A stretch of DNA of 64,000 nucleotides from Bacillota bacterium (GCA_023439125.1 JAEXOU010000003.1:1-64000), one strand, 5' to 3'. Counted from the first letter of the stretch, positions 35,828 to 45,367 are shown. Translations and numbers: made by a program. The notes: generated by a model from the letters alone, not told the origin.

Positions 35828-35863
35828 GAGCCGTCCATTCATTTTACTTTGAATGGACGGCTT
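35828..35863 (+). terminator. terminator of the MnxG-like operon
   Basis: GCCGTCCATTC and GAATGGACGGC are perfect 11-bp arms around ATTTTACTTT, 14 bases after the oxidase stop. Preceded by A-rich and followed by weakly T-rich sequence. Confidence 0.75.
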
Positions 35864-35948
35864 AACTTAATACATAAAACTCTTAACTAAATAACATTGC
35901 TTATAAGTGCGCCCTTTTCGTGACTCTACGTGTAGGTAGAGAAACATG

Positions 35949-36449
35949 TTAATAATATTCTAAGGTAATGTCTTCACAACCTTCAAATGCATTTTTACTT
36001 ATATCAGTTAGTGTTTTTGGAAGATACACCGTTTTTAATGAGACACAATCCTTAAAGGCCCAACCGCATATTTTCGTAGTGCCTTCCTTAAGATATACTT
36101 CTCTTAAATTCTTACATTGGTTAAAGGTAAAAGGAACTATGGAAGGAACGCTGCCGGGGATGGTAATGGATTCAATACCACATCGAGTCATGGCATATTG
36201 CCATAAATTTATTAGGTTCGGAGGCAACTTTATTTCTTTTAAATTGATACAGCCATCAAATACAAAGCCACCAATATTGGTTACGGTATCTGGTATACTT
36301 ACAGAGATAATTTCCTTATGTCCTTTAAATAAGTCGTCATAAAGAATAGAAATATTCCTCGTAGTTGGAATTACTACATGTGTATCATATCCTTTATATG
36401 AGGTAACACAAAATGTATTATCTTCAAAGAGTCGATAATAAAATTCCAT
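35949..36449 (-). CDS. leucine-rich repeat protein (BspA/LRR_5 type)
   Basis: A 166-residue protein made of about five BspA-type repeats (for example ISVSIPDTVTNIGGFVFDGC, LREVYLKEGTTKICGWAFKD). It has no signal peptide or anchor, so it is probably cytoplasmic or a shortened relative of surface LRR proteins. GGGGGG-rich sequence lies about 15 bases before the start. Convergent with the oxidase operon. Role unknown; protein binding is expected of the fold. Confidence 0.8.
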   Translation of the reverse strand: MEFYYRLFEDNTFCVTSYKGYDTHVVIPTTRNISILYDDLFKGHKEIISVSIPDTVTNIGGFVFDGCINLKEIKLPPNLINLWQYAMTRCGIESITIPGSVPSIVPFTFNQCKNLREVYLKEGTTKICGWAFKDCVSLKTVYLPKTLTDISKNAFEGCEDITLEYY

Positions 36450-36628
36450 TTAATTTTTTATTCCCCCCTATCTATGTTCTGATGGGTTGTAATACCTTTA
36501 TTACAACCATATCTTTATTATAATGCAAAGTATGTTCAAGTGAAAGCAGGTCTTTTAAGATAACTGGAATTTATTGTGCCAATATTTGTGCATGAACATC
36601 AGGTTAAAAATGTTGCTATATATAGATC

Positions 36629-36658
36629 GTCCTAACCTTTATTGGTTGGGACTTTTTT
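36629..36658 (+). terminator. terminator-like hairpin
   Basis: GTCCTAACC pairs with GGTTGGGAC, followed by six T. It belongs to the same hairpin family as those at 6085 and 20742. No gene lies directly upstream on the plus strand, so its transcript may have been lost. Confidence 0.65.
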
Positions 36659-36779
36659 GGTTTCTCTTTCTGTTGTGTATGAAAAAGTAAGAAAATATGA
36701 TAGAATTGGAGTTAATAGCCATGACATCGAATCAATCTCAATGACTATAAGTCAAATAACTTAAGAGGAGAGGTGAATT

Positions 36780-37316
36780 ATGAAAATTATAACAAAACCT
36801 TTAGATGGGATTTACTTTGAAGATAAAAAAATTCTTCTTGGTGAAGAAAGAAGAAGTGTTGAGGAAACTGTTACAAATATTAGCTCGAAACAAAAGATAG
36901 TTCATGAAAGAGGATTGTCTATATATCTTTTCAATACTAATTTAAGGGTAGATTTTGATAATAATGACTGTGTTGAATTCATTGAATTTTTAGGTGGATT
37001 TCATAGCGAAGTACAGGCCTTAATATATGGTGTAGATGCTTTTAAAACGAATGCCGATGAGCTGTTTGAGCTGTTAAAAAAACACAATGAGGGTGAAATC
37101 GGAGATAATGAAAATGGTTACAGCTACGCTTTCAAGAATATAGGTGTTGGGATTTGGCGTGGAAGCACACCAGAAAACTTGGCGGAGTTTATAAAAGAAA
37201 TTCGTAATGAAGAGGGGATTGACGAAGCAATAGTAGAAGAAAATATTAAAGAAGAAATGTTAAAGTCTAACTATTGGCAAACTCTTGGAATTGGTATAAA
37301 AAACTATTATATGTAA
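36780..37316 (+). CDS. conserved hypothetical protein
   Basis: A 178-residue soluble alpha/beta protein. The segments LRVDFDNNDCVEFIEFLGG and NGYSYAFKNIGVGIWRGSTP and the end TLGIGIKNYY are reminiscent of a family common in Firmicutes without known role, sometimes seen among polymorphic-toxin immunity genes. No toxin gene is adjacent. GAGGAGAGG lies 6 bases before the ATG. The gene stands alone. Confidence 0.65.
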   Translation: MKIITKPLDGIYFEDKKILLGEERRSVEETVTNISSKQKIVHERGLSIYLFNTNLRVDFDNNDCVEFIEFLGGFHSEVQALIYGVDAFKTNADELFELLKKHNEGEIGDNENGYSYAFKNIGVGIWRGSTPENLAEFIKEIRNEEGIDEAIVEENIKEEMLKSNYWQTLGIGIKNYYM

Positions 37317-37400
37317 TTGATAAAAAAGTAATCGCTAATGGAACCACTAATTATGTGATAACACGAGATTGTGAACGCTTTTTTGTAATAAGAGATTAGT

Positions 37401-37445
37401 AAGGTCTTCTATGATGATATATAAAATCATAGGAGACCTTTATTA
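37401..37445 (+). terminator. rho-independent terminator
   Basis: AAGGTCT-TCTATGAT and ATCATAG-GAGACCTT pair around a short AT loop, followed by TTATT. It closes the gene at 36780. Between here and 37667 I see no gene. Confidence 0.75.
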
Positions 37446-37666
37446 TGTGGCTCTATGTCAAGAGAAACGTGAGATATTTTATCGGATGTGATCATATGAT
37501 TGTCATCGTTTGAGGTTATTTAAGGTATATTTAAGGTACATGATGAGTGAGTGTAAGAAGAATATATTAAAGTATTGGTATCGTGATCGGATGGGTAATT
37601 AGAGTTTTAATGGAAAATTGAGAGCGAGGGTTAAAGATAGAATAAGAGAGAATAGGGAGGAAAGGT

Positions 37667-39028
37667 ATGTTTTTAATTTATCAAGACAGATTAATTAGGG
37701 CGTTACTTATCATTGGAGGCTTGACCGTAATCTTAGGAGGAATTCGAATCATAACAAGAAAACGATGGAAGAAGAGATTTTTCATAAAGAGTGAAATATT
37801 TCTATTAGGAACTGCAATGGTATTTGTATTATTCGGATATTTTGGAAAGAGAGTACAGGTGAGTAATGCAAATACGAAGGTTTATTCATTGACTGCTTTA
37901 AGAAACGATTTGAATCAATTAGAGGATATTTTATTGCATCAGAGTCCGCTTTACTATAGCGATCGGGAGGAATTAGAGCATGCGTTTGAGTTGGTTAGGA
38001 CACAATTAAAAGAGGGAATGACCGAAGAAGAATTTTATCGTATCATCAATCCGTTGGTTGTGAAAGTGGAATGTGGTCATACGAATTTGTCGATTTCAAA
38101 GGCATTGCAGAAAAATAGGGAAGAAAATGCAAAATTTTTTCCAATCATAGTGCAGGTAGAAGGAAAGAATTTGGTGGATCAGAATACAAAGGAGACGATT
38201 ATCAGTATTAATGGAGTTCCATCCGAGAAAATCATTACAACACTGTTGCAAAATATTAGCCGTGATGGGGATAACTTGGCAGGAGCATATTATATACTGA
38301 ATCTTAGTTTTGCAACGAAGTATTATGATTTTATCGGACAGCCGAATGAGTTTCTCATTGAGTATAAAAAAAATGACGGTACCATCGAGACAAAAAGAGT
38401 TATGGCGGTCTATGAGAAGAAATACAATACGAATGCCTGGGAGCTTAGAATGGAGCAGTATGATAACGTTGAGTATTATTCAAGTTCGTTTGATCAGGAG
38501 ATTGCAACGTTGCGAATTCGATTTTTTAAGGAGAGTCACCAGTCGTTTTCTTCCTTTTTGAAGGATTTCTTTTCAGAAGTGCAGAGTAGATCATGTAAAA
38601 AGGTAATTATTGATGTTCGTGGTAACTTTGGTGGAGATCCTCGTATGGCCAAGGAATTATTGAGCTATCTAGTTACACAACCTTTTGACTATTTTGCATC
38701 CAATGCCACGTTACTTGAAAAAATCGTAGGCTATGATAAGAAAGTGGTTCCTAAAGAAGACTTCATTCCCTTTGATAGTGAACTATGGATTGATGGTGCA
38801 TGTTTTTCGACTTGTGGACATTTCGCTGCAATCTATCAATCACTAAATCTTGGTACCATCAAGGGGACACCAACGGGTGGTGGAAGTATCTGTACCGATG
38901 GCGCCAAAGATATTGTTCTGTATGAGACAGGAATGAGACTACATTATGCAACAAGGGTTTATAAAGTAAATGCGTGGTGCGATTTTACAAATGTTGTTTG
39001 CCCTGATGAAGAAATTGAGTTACAATGA
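37667..39028 (+). CDS. S41-family membrane protease
   Basis: A 453-residue protein with two N-terminal TM helices (about 8-25 and 41-60) and an extracellular S41 domain. SEC-like features include KKVIIDVRGNFGGDPRMAK (C-terminal processing protease fold) and DGACFSTCGHFAAIY, where the Ser follows the usual strand; TPTGGGS follows. There is no PDZ motif I can assign. It is the first gene of a run with a response regulator, histidine kinase and GNAT gene, so it may act in the same envelope response. GGGAGGAAAGGT lies before the ATG. Confidence 0.8.
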   Translation: MFLIYQDRLIRALLIIGGLTVILGGIRIITRKRWKKRFFIKSEIFLLGTAMVFVLFGYFGKRVQVSNANTKVYSLTALRNDLNQLEDILLHQSPLYYSDREELEHAFELVRTQLKEGMTEEEFYRIINPLVVKVECGHTNLSISKALQKNREENAKFFPIIVQVEGKNLVDQNTKETIISINGVPSEKIITTLLQNISRDGDNLAGAYYILNLSFATKYYDFIGQPNEFLIEYKKNDGTIETKRVMAVYEKKYNTNAWELRMEQYDNVEYYSSSFDQEIATLRIRFFKESHQSFSSFLKDFFSEVQSRSCKKVIIDVRGNFGGDPRMAKELLSYLVTQPFDYFASNATLLEKIVGYDKKVVPKEDFIPFDSELWIDGACFSTCGHFAAIYQSLNLGTIKGTPTGGGSICTDGAKDIVLYETGMRLHYATRVYKVNAWCDFTNVVCPDEEIELQ

Positions 39029-39056
39029 TTACATCAAACATAAAGGAAAAAATAGT

Positions 39057-39758
39057 ATGAAGATTCTTGTGGTAGAGGATGAAAAAGATCTGCTATATCT
39101 GCTTCGTGATAATTTAGTTAGGGAAGGACATGATGTGACGATTGCAGAGGATGGCTTACAGGCGTGGAATATTCTTAAAAAACAGGAGATGGAACTGGGG
39201 ATTTTTGATGTGATGATGCCGGGGATGGATGGATTTCAATTGCTACAGGCGATAAGAAATCAAGGGGATATGCCAGTTATTTTTTTAACGGCAAGAACGG
39301 ATGAAATCGATCGTATCTATGGCCTTTCTCTTGGGGCAGATGATTATCTTGTGAAACCATTTAGTATGGCTGAGTTAAAGGCAAGAATTAGTGTCCAAAA
39401 CCGACATTTACAAAAATATAAGACAGCAACCTTACAACCAGAAACTGCAGAGTTACAAACATTAAGTTGTGGAGAACTTAAATTAAATCTAAATGAGGCT
39501 ATTTTATATAAAAATGATACTATGATTCCATTATTAGCAAAAGAACTGTCGTTATTACAGTTATTTATGGAGCATCCTGGACAGGTGTATACAAAGAAGC
39601 AGTTGTATCGCATCGTATGGGAGGATGACTATCTATATGATGATAATACAGTTATGGTACATATTAGTAGGCTACGTGCAAAAATTGAAACGAATCCAAA
39701 GGAGCCAGAATATCTAGTTACAGTGCGTGGGGTTGGATATAAAATTCAAAAGCATTAA
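39057..39758 (+). CDS. OmpR-family response regulator
   Basis: A 233-residue protein. ATG 39057 is chosen because AAAGGA lies about 9 bases upstream and the receiver domain begins there; the longer frame overlaps the S41 gene. The receiver domain has acidic VVEDEKD, phospho-Asp in FDVMMPGMDG (about 52) and Lys in LVKPF. The winged-helix DNA-binding domain covers about 130-231. It pairs with the kinase 15 bases downstream. Confidence 0.93.
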   Translation: MKILVVEDEKDLLYLLRDNLVREGHDVTIAEDGLQAWNILKKQEMELGIFDVMMPGMDGFQLLQAIRNQGDMPVIFLTARTDEIDRIYGLSLGADDYLVKPFSMAELKARISVQNRHLQKYKTATLQPETAELQTLSCGELKLNLNEAILYKNDTMIPLLAKELSLLQLFMEHPGQVYTKKQLYRIVWEDDYLYDDNTVMVHISRLRAKIETNPKEPEYLVTVRGVGYKIQKH

Positions 39759-39773
39759 TATAGGAGAACCTAG

Positions 39774-41165
39774 ATGGAACAAAGAATAAGAAAAAGCTTT
39801 TTATTAATGTTTCCCCTTTTTATAACAGTATTTTTGGTAATTGTAATAACTGCATCCTGGATCAATGCTACCTTTATTCAACCGTCGTTGGTGTCGCTTC
39901 AATGTAGTGCCGCTAACATCTTAGAACGAGGATTAGATCAGGAGATTGTCGCTAAGGTAACGGATCATGGTGGTGGTATCATGTTAATCCATCGAAACGG
40001 TGAAGTCGAAATGTTAGCGGGGAGGCCCCTTTGGGATGGGGATGTTATGTCGATGCAAGAAATTGCGGATTTTATGTCCCTTGTAAATGATCCTAGTGCA
40101 ACGTATACATATTCAATAGCCTATGATGAAAAGACAGATGCTTATCTTGTGGCAGGATTTCCGATTTCTATAAGATTTCAAATGTTTATTGCAGCTAATC
40201 ATGATTCTAAGAATTATCTTATCTCACTCTTATTTTACATTTTACTTGGAATTTGCTTTTGCGTAACTTTATTCTTTTCTGCACTATGTTATGCAAGAAA
40301 ATCAGCAAAAGGATATAGTGTTCCATTACAGAAGGTGTGTGATAGTGTAAGACAGATTTCACAGGGAAATTACAATGTCACAGAGTTGGATACAGGGATT
40401 GAAGAGTATAATATGTTACAAAAGGATGTAATGAGGCTTGCAACTTTATTACAAGAAGAAAAGAAGAATTCAAAACAATTGGCGGATAGCAAACGTCAGC
40501 TGCTACTTGATATTTCTCATGATTTAAGAAATCCGCTCGCTACAATTTTAGGGTATTCAGAGAATTTATGTAAGGAAGAGGAACTTTCGAAACAAGAGCG
40601 AGAAAACTATGTCGAAGTAATTTACCGTAATAGTATGAGAGCACATGAATTAATGAATGATTTATTCGAATATACAAGACTCGAAGATTCATCATTAAAA
40701 ACTGACAAAACACCAACGGATATCTGTGAATTCCTTCGAGAATTTGCAGCATCTTATGTACCAGAAATAGAAAGTGCTGGTTTTGAGTCAGATTTTGATA
40801 TTCCAGAAGAGGAATGGTTTGTGTTACTAGATCGAAGGCAGATGGAGAGAGCATTAGGAAACATTGTTTCCAATAGTCTAAGATATAATCCACCTAAAAC
40901 CCAGTTAAAATTAGCTCTTCATATTATAGATTCGCAAGCAGTGATTCATATTTGTGATACTGGAATTGGAATAGATGCAGAATTATGTGAAAACATCTTC
41001 TTACCATTTACTCGAGTTGATTCGATCAGAAATTCTATGCTTGGCGGTAGTGGCTTAGGGCTATCCATATCAAAAAAGATTATCGAAGCCATGGGTGGAA
41101 GTATTCGGTTAGATAGTAAAAAGGATCAAGGTTGTGACTTTTGCATTTGTTTACCAGTAATGTGA
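39774..41165 (+). CDS. sensor histidine kinase
   Basis: A 463-residue protein with TMs at about 11-31 and 144-168, flanking a short extracellular sensor region. A HAMP linker is followed by H-box LLLDISHDLRNPLATI (His about residue 247), N-box NIVSNSLRYN and G boxes DTGIGID and GGSGLGLSI. It acts on the response regulator at 39057. GGAGAACCTAG precedes the ATG. Confidence 0.93.
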   Translation: MEQRIRKSFLLMFPLFITVFLVIVITASWINATFIQPSLVSLQCSAANILERGLDQEIVAKVTDHGGGIMLIHRNGEVEMLAGRPLWDGDVMSMQEIADFMSLVNDPSATYTYSIAYDEKTDAYLVAGFPISIRFQMFIAANHDSKNYLISLLFYILLGICFCVTLFFSALCYARKSAKGYSVPLQKVCDSVRQISQGNYNVTELDTGIEEYNMLQKDVMRLATLLQEEKKNSKQLADSKRQLLLDISHDLRNPLATILGYSENLCKEEELSKQERENYVEVIYRNSMRAHELMNDLFEYTRLEDSSLKTDKTPTDICEFLREFAASYVPEIESAGFESDFDIPEEEWFVLLDRRQMERALGNIVSNSLRYNPPKTQLKLALHIIDSQAVIHICDTGIGIDAELCENIFLPFTRVDSIRNSMLGGSGLGLSISKKIIEAMGGSIRLDSKKDQGCDFCICLPVM

Positions 41166-41173
41166 GGAGATGA

Positions 41174-41596
41174 TTGGAGAACATGAAAATAATAGAAAAT
41201 GTTTTAACTGCTACAGATTTTATTCGATTATATGAGAGTGCAGGTTGGGGAAAGAAAAGTGAAGATATCGTACAAGTATCTTTGAAAAATAGTTATGTAA
41301 CATTTGCTGTAATTGAAGGGGAAAATGTAATTGGGATGGCTCGTCTTTTGGGAGATGGAGGAATGGCTTTTTATCTAAAGGATTTTGTCATTTCACCGGA
41401 GTTTCAAGGTAAAGGTGTTGGAAAAGAGTTACTTGAATATGTACAAAACTACATAAAAAACGAACTAAAAGATGGATGGCAAACTAGTTTGGAGTTAATG
41501 AGCGCCAAAGGGAAAGAAGACTTCTATAAGAAATTTGGTTTTGTAGAAAGACCATCTCAGTATTTCGGAGCAGGGATGATGAAAAGAATTGAGTAA
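41174..41596 (+). CDS. GNAT-family N-acetyltransferase
   Basis: A 140-residue protein with the acetyl-CoA loop QGKGVGKEL preceded by the strand FVISPEF. Residues VIGMARLLGDGGMAFYLKD and the FYKKFGFV end are typical of small GNAT enzymes. TTG 41174 behind GAGGAG and ATG 41183 are both possible starts. It follows the kinase by 8 bases and is probably part of the same operon. The substrate is unknown. Confidence 0.85.
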   Translation: MENMKIIENVLTATDFIRLYESAGWGKKSEDIVQVSLKNSYVTFAVIEGENVIGMARLLGDGGMAFYLKDFVISPEFQGKGVGKELLEYVQNYIKNELKDGWQTSLELMSAKGKEDFYKKFGFVERPSQYFGAGMMKRIE

Positions 41597-41644
41597 TTAA
41601 AATAATTGAAATATTATGAATATGGAGTAGGAAGAGATTTGATG

Positions 41645-41669
41645 AAATGGGCGAAGATCTCGCCCATTT
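41645..41669. terminator. bidirectional terminator
   Basis: AAATGGGCGA pairs with TCGCCCATTT between the convergent GNAT and hydrolase genes. Confidence 0.65.
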
Positions 41670-41735
41670 ACCATTAATGAACCCTACGAACTGCCAAAAT
41701 AGAATAACACTTGCAAAGTTTTTAGTATATCAAAA

Positions 41736-42920
41736 TTATTTAATATAGTTGCTTAGAAATTCAGTTACCGTATTCCAATATGCCTCTGGTTCCTCAACTT
41801 CAATCCCGCAATGATATGCAGTTTCTGAAACGTATAGCTGTTTCTTTGTTCCTGGGATAACATCGTAGGTAGAAACTGGCATACTCATATCGACAATTTT
41901 ATCAACTTTACTTGTTAATATTAGTACTGGCACAGTTGTATTTTTCATATATTCTGTCATTTCGCTTCCTGCCATAGTGAAACCATCTATAAAGTAGGAA
42001 AGTACCTGATCACCACACTCAAGATAATAATCCACTTCTTCCTCGCTTACATATTGGTAACAATAAGGCTCTATCATTTGTCTCATACTTGTAACAGGAC
42101 AATCTAGGATAGCAGCATCAATTTTCTCATTTCCAAAGTCAGACCCTAATACTCTGCAAGCAGTGATACCACCTTGAGATTTTGCATAAATTAGAAGCTT
42201 TTTATCAGGAGTAATCTTTCCATCAACGTATTCTATGTACTGTTTTAAATCATATTGTTCCAAATATCCAAAGGTACAGAAGAGTGCTTCATTTTCACCA
42301 GAGCTTCTTTGATCGTATGCTAAGATATTATATCCTAGGTCTAAGTAGAGTTTATGTAAATTACTATTATTACGTCTGTTTTCACCTGCTCCATGAATAA
42401 AGATTATCGTATCATTATCTTCCTTGTTATTAGCAAGAATATAATCGGCTGGAATCGTATGACCGTCATAGTTCGAGGTTAATTGAACAACAGTTGCCGT
42501 ATAACCATCATAAACATCTTCTATCTTATTTGTAATTGGGCTGTTCTCGCAGGATAGGAGTTGAATATAGTTACTGGAAGTGAATACACCATTCCAATAG
42601 ATGTCTTCTCCCATTTCGTTGACTGCAGCTTTTCTCTTTTCAATCGTATCAATCCCTAACTTAAGTTCCTCAAATAGAATGTCACTATCAAGTGAATATT
42701 CATCTGAGCTCTCGTTCGTTTGTTTCTCTGAATTAGATTCTTCCAAAACTGTTTCTGATACGGCTGGCTCAGAAGATACTGACTCGGCTGGCTCAGAAGA
42801 TATTGACTCCGCTGACGTTGACTCACTTAATTCAATTGCTGGATGTTTGGAAGAACATCCAACGAGAGGTAAGATGAAAAATAATAAGTTTAATGTAATT
42901 AATAAATATTTTTTTATCAT
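41736..42920 (-). CDS. lipoprotein alpha/beta hydrolase
   Basis: A 394-residue protein. ATG 42920 is chosen because AAAGGAC lies 8 bases upstream and the lipoprotein signal starts there; an ATG at 42983 overlaps the promoter. The lipobox LPLVGC puts Cys at 22. A Ser/Glu-rich spacer (SEPAESVSSEPAVSE) follows. The hydrolase part has the oxyanion strand FIHGAGENRRN, nucleophile YAKSQGGIT, acid TSKVDKIVD and His in AYHCGIE. It acts outside the cell on an unknown ester or peptide. It is divergent from a MerR gene whose operator sits in its promoter. Confidence 0.85.
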   Translation of the reverse strand: MIKKYLLITLNLLFFILPLVGCSSKHPAIELSESTSAESISSEPAESVSSEPAVSETVLEESNSEKQTNESSDEYSLDSDILFEELKLGIDTIEKRKAAVNEMGEDIYWNGVFTSSNYIQLLSCENSPITNKIEDVYDGYTATVVQLTSNYDGHTIPADYILANNKEDNDTIIFIHGAGENRRNNSNLHKLYLDLGYNILAYDQRSSGENEALFCTFGYLEQYDLKQYIEYVDGKITPDKKLLIYAKSQGGITACRVLGSDFGNEKIDAAILDCPVTSMRQMIEPYCYQYVSEEEVDYYLECGDQVLSYFIDGFTMAGSEMTEYMKNTTVPVLILTSKVDKIVDMSMPVSTYDVIPGTKKQLYVSETAYHCGIEVEEPEAYWNTVTEFLSNYIK

Positions 42921-42962
42921 ATTGCTTTGTCCTTTCTTCCTTGATTGTTTTATGATATAGTG

Positions 42963-42994
42963 ATTATAAAGCTTATAGCGCACTATAAAGTCAA
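42963..42994 (-). promoter_or_regulatory. MerR-type promoter of the hydrolase gene
   Basis: On the minus strand TTGACT (42989-42994) and TATAAT (42963-42968) are 20 bases apart, longer than normal, with the dyad TTATAG-TGCG-CTATAA between them. Long spacers with a central dyad are the mark of promoters activated by MerR-family DNA twisting. Confidence 0.75.
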
Positions 42995-43015
42995 TATTAT
43001 TCTAGGAGTAAATTT

Positions 43016-43753
43016 ATGTATAAGATCAAGGAGCTAGCCAGTTTATTTGGGATATCTACACAGGCGATTCGTTATTATGAAAAAGAGGGAATATTGCTTC
43101 CCATTCGACGTGATGAGGAAAATGGATATCGATATTATTCCAATGATGAAGTAAATAAGCTTGCTCAGATTTTACAACTTCGTGAATTAGGGTTTCATAT
43201 TTGCCAGATTAAGAATTTTTTTAACAATGAATTTGATAAGAGTGAAAAGGTAAAGGAATTAAAACGAATAATAGATATCTGTAATTATCAGATTATGGCG
43301 TTGGAAAGTGAAAATAACGATTATTCAATTATTCATACTAAAATGATGGAATATATGAATGTGATAAAAAGAACAATTGATTTGGGAGAACCCATAACGG
43401 TGCTTAGCTTATACGGTGAGATGATAGAATATGCAACCAAAAATCACTTAATTCCACAAGATGTTTACATAACTTTTGATAAAGATAAGAAATCAGAAAA
43501 AGAGATTTTAGAAATGATGATATCAGTAGAAAATGCTGTTGATGGAATTACGATTCCAGTGAACGAGCAAATGGTTGCATGTGCATTTTTTACTGGAAAC
43601 CTATATGAGATTAATGAAAACATAGAGAAGTTTTTAGAAGCGGTTATGAAGTCGGGCTATGTTCCAAACGGTAACGTAATTCAGTGTTATTTAACTCCAT
43701 GCAATCCAGTAAGTAATAATGCATTGATTGAATTCATGGTTCCGATTAAGTAG
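43016..43753 (+). CDS. MerR-family regulator with GyrI-like effector domain
   Basis: A 245-residue protein. The N-terminal winged helix (IKELASLFGISTQAIRYYEK, YRYYSNDEV) is a clear MerR start. A coiled coil (about 80-115) follows, and the C-terminal half (about 125-245) resembles a GyrI/AraC-effector domain that binds small hydrophobic ligands, as in BmrR/TipA types. It is divergent from the lipoprotein hydrolase and probably activates it and regulates itself through the operator at 42963-42994. AGGAGT precedes the ATG. Confidence 0.88.
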   Translation: MYKIKELASLFGISTQAIRYYEKEGILLPIRRDEENGYRYYSNDEVNKLAQILQLRELGFHICQIKNFFNNEFDKSEKVKELKRIIDICNYQIMALESENNDYSIIHTKMMEYMNVIKRTIDLGEPITVLSLYGEMIEYATKNHLIPQDVYITFDKDKKSEKEILEMMISVENAVDGITIPVNEQMVACAFFTGNLYEINENIEKFLEAVMKSGYVPNGNVIQCYLTPCNPVSNNALIEFMVPIK

Positions 43754-43855
43754 TAAAGAGATCCTTCTTTGAAGCTGATGGAAAGGAATCGGGATATATA
43801 TTCTCAGAAGACATGCCAGTTGTTTTCGAAGAGTTTGAAGTTGTTTATCAATAGC
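43751..43855 (+). pseudogene. 3' gene fragment
   Basis: The open frame after the MerR stop reads FFEADGKESGYIFSEDMPVV and then FEEFEVVYQ before TAG at 43853. It has protein-like composition but no start codon. It is probably the end of a lost gene. It is not in frame with MerR. Confidence 0.4.
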
Positions 43856-43903
43856 ACTTTTAGAATTGAATGAAACTGTAGAGAGAAGAGGATAAAGTAA
43901 ATA

Positions 43904-44911
43904 ATGCAGGAACACAATAAACTCAATGACATCGTGCAAGAGGCTATGGAGGAAACAAAACAGTTATTAAGTCAAATCACATGTTATGAAGTATTCTTAA
44001 GTATCTCATATGTTCAATACTATAGTGAGAATGGTGAGATTATGGAGGATGCTGAAGGTGACCGTGGAAAACACTATATTAGATCAGTTGCCAAAACGAA
44101 AGAAGAGTTCATCGCGTTCTTACTTCATAAATCTATCTATGATTTTGCTATTGAATACGAGTCCCGACATCGTAGACCTTTTGAAGATAATCATAGACAG
44201 GTAAATGAGATTATGGAGAGGTGTTATTCCTATTTTAATGGAAGATTTTCATTTCAGCCACTATCAAACTTTAAAGACAATATACATATATACTTTGACT
44301 TGTTAGATTATTATCAGCAGATCAGCAAAGAATTGGAAGAGGACCAGTCACTAATAGAAGAGGTAAAAGAGCGTATCAGGTTTATTGTAAATTATGAATA
44401 TGCTAATAAATATCATGGGATGTGGAATGTACCTTTTACCATGTCTTTAGTACGCTATCAGATTCATTGTATCGTTTCATTTATTCCAGATTATTGCGAT
44501 TTGTATTATTTATATGAGAATGAATATGAAAGACTTTTGGAATTAGAAAAAGTAAACCCAGTTGACAATAAAAAGTATCAGCTTGGAAGCTGGGATTATG
44601 AGATTTTTGAACACGCAGAACAATGTATCAGGCAGATGTATCAAAACAGAGAGACTTCAATGATCAATAATAAGAGTCAAGAAGTGAAAGAATGTATCTA
44701 TCTTTGGCTATTAACGCGTGTTCATACAGGAAGAAATCTTGCTCAGGATACTCATATGTTATTGTTATTAATTAATGCAATTGGTTTTCTAACATTTGAG
44801 GATGAACTACGTGAGCTATATGTGACTGATGAATATGGTGTTTATCGCTGTTCTCATCCGGAACATTTGGATATTTGGAAAGAAGTTCGAGAACTATTAA
44901 ACTTTAGATAA
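43904..44911 (+). CDS. hypothetical protein
   Basis: A 335-residue soluble, largely helical protein rich in Tyr and Glu. Features are HYIRSVAKTKEEFIAFLLHK in the first third, DYYQQISKELEEDQSLIEEV in the middle and THMLLLLINAIGFLTFEDEL near the end. It has no signal peptide and no motif I recognise. GAGAAGAGGATAAAG precedes the ATG. It lies 24 bases before a membrane protein gene, so the two probably form an operon. Confidence 0.65.
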   Translation: MQEHNKLNDIVQEAMEETKQLLSQITCYEVFLSISYVQYYSENGEIMEDAEGDRGKHYIRSVAKTKEEFIAFLLHKSIYDFAIEYESRHRRPFEDNHRQVNEIMERCYSYFNGRFSFQPLSNFKDNIHIYFDLLDYYQQISKELEEDQSLIEEVKERIRFIVNYEYANKYHGMWNVPFTMSLVRYQIHCIVSFIPDYCDLYYLYENEYERLLELEKVNPVDNKKYQLGSWDYEIFEHAEQCIRQMYQNRETSMINNKSQEVKECIYLWLLTRVHTGRNLAQDTHMLLLLINAIGFLTFEDELRELYVTDEYGVYRCSHPEHLDIWKEVRELLNFR

Positions 44912-44935
44912 TATGAAAGAAAGGGGGAAATAACT

Positions 44936-45367
44936 ATGGAATTCGGTAGTAAACCATGGGGACGTAAAAAAACGATTGTTTCAATAGGAATTTTTGTGAT
45001 GATTGGCTTATTCTTTGTTGTTATGTTAATACAGGGCGTTCAAGTTCATCAAGATCAATCAAGCATTGAGATATCTGGAGGTGTATTTTATAGTGTTGAT
45101 GTGCCATATACAGAAATCAATGAGGTTCAGCTAACAACTTCGATTTCTTTTGGAACTAGAAAGAATGGAGCAGCTCTCTTTTCTTATAAGTTTGGGCATT
45201 ATGTGAACTCTGAATATGGTTCTTATAAGTTATTTGTGAAAGCAGACGTAAATAAATATATTGTGATTAACTATGGAAATCAAAAGACGGTAGTATTTAA
45301 CTGTAAGGATGAAGAGACTACAATGCAAGTTTATGAGAAACTTTTGGAACAATTGATGAAAGCCTGA
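44936..45367 (+). CDS. hypothetical membrane protein with PH-like domain
   Basis: A 143-residue protein with one TM (about 13-34) and a beta-rich domain outside or inside the membrane (about 40-143; IEISGGVFYSVDVPYTEINE, YIVINYGNQKTVVFN). The pattern fits bacterial PH-like domains in small Firmicute membrane proteins. AAAGGGGGAAATAACT precedes the ATG. Function unknown. Confidence 0.65.
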   Translation: MEFGSKPWGRKKTIVSIGIFVMIGLFFVVMLIQGVQVHQDQSSIEISGGVFYSVDVPYTEINEVQLTTSISFGTRKNGAALFSYKFGHYVNSEYGSYKLFVKADVNKYIVINYGNQKTVVFNCKDEETTMQVYEKLLEQLMKA

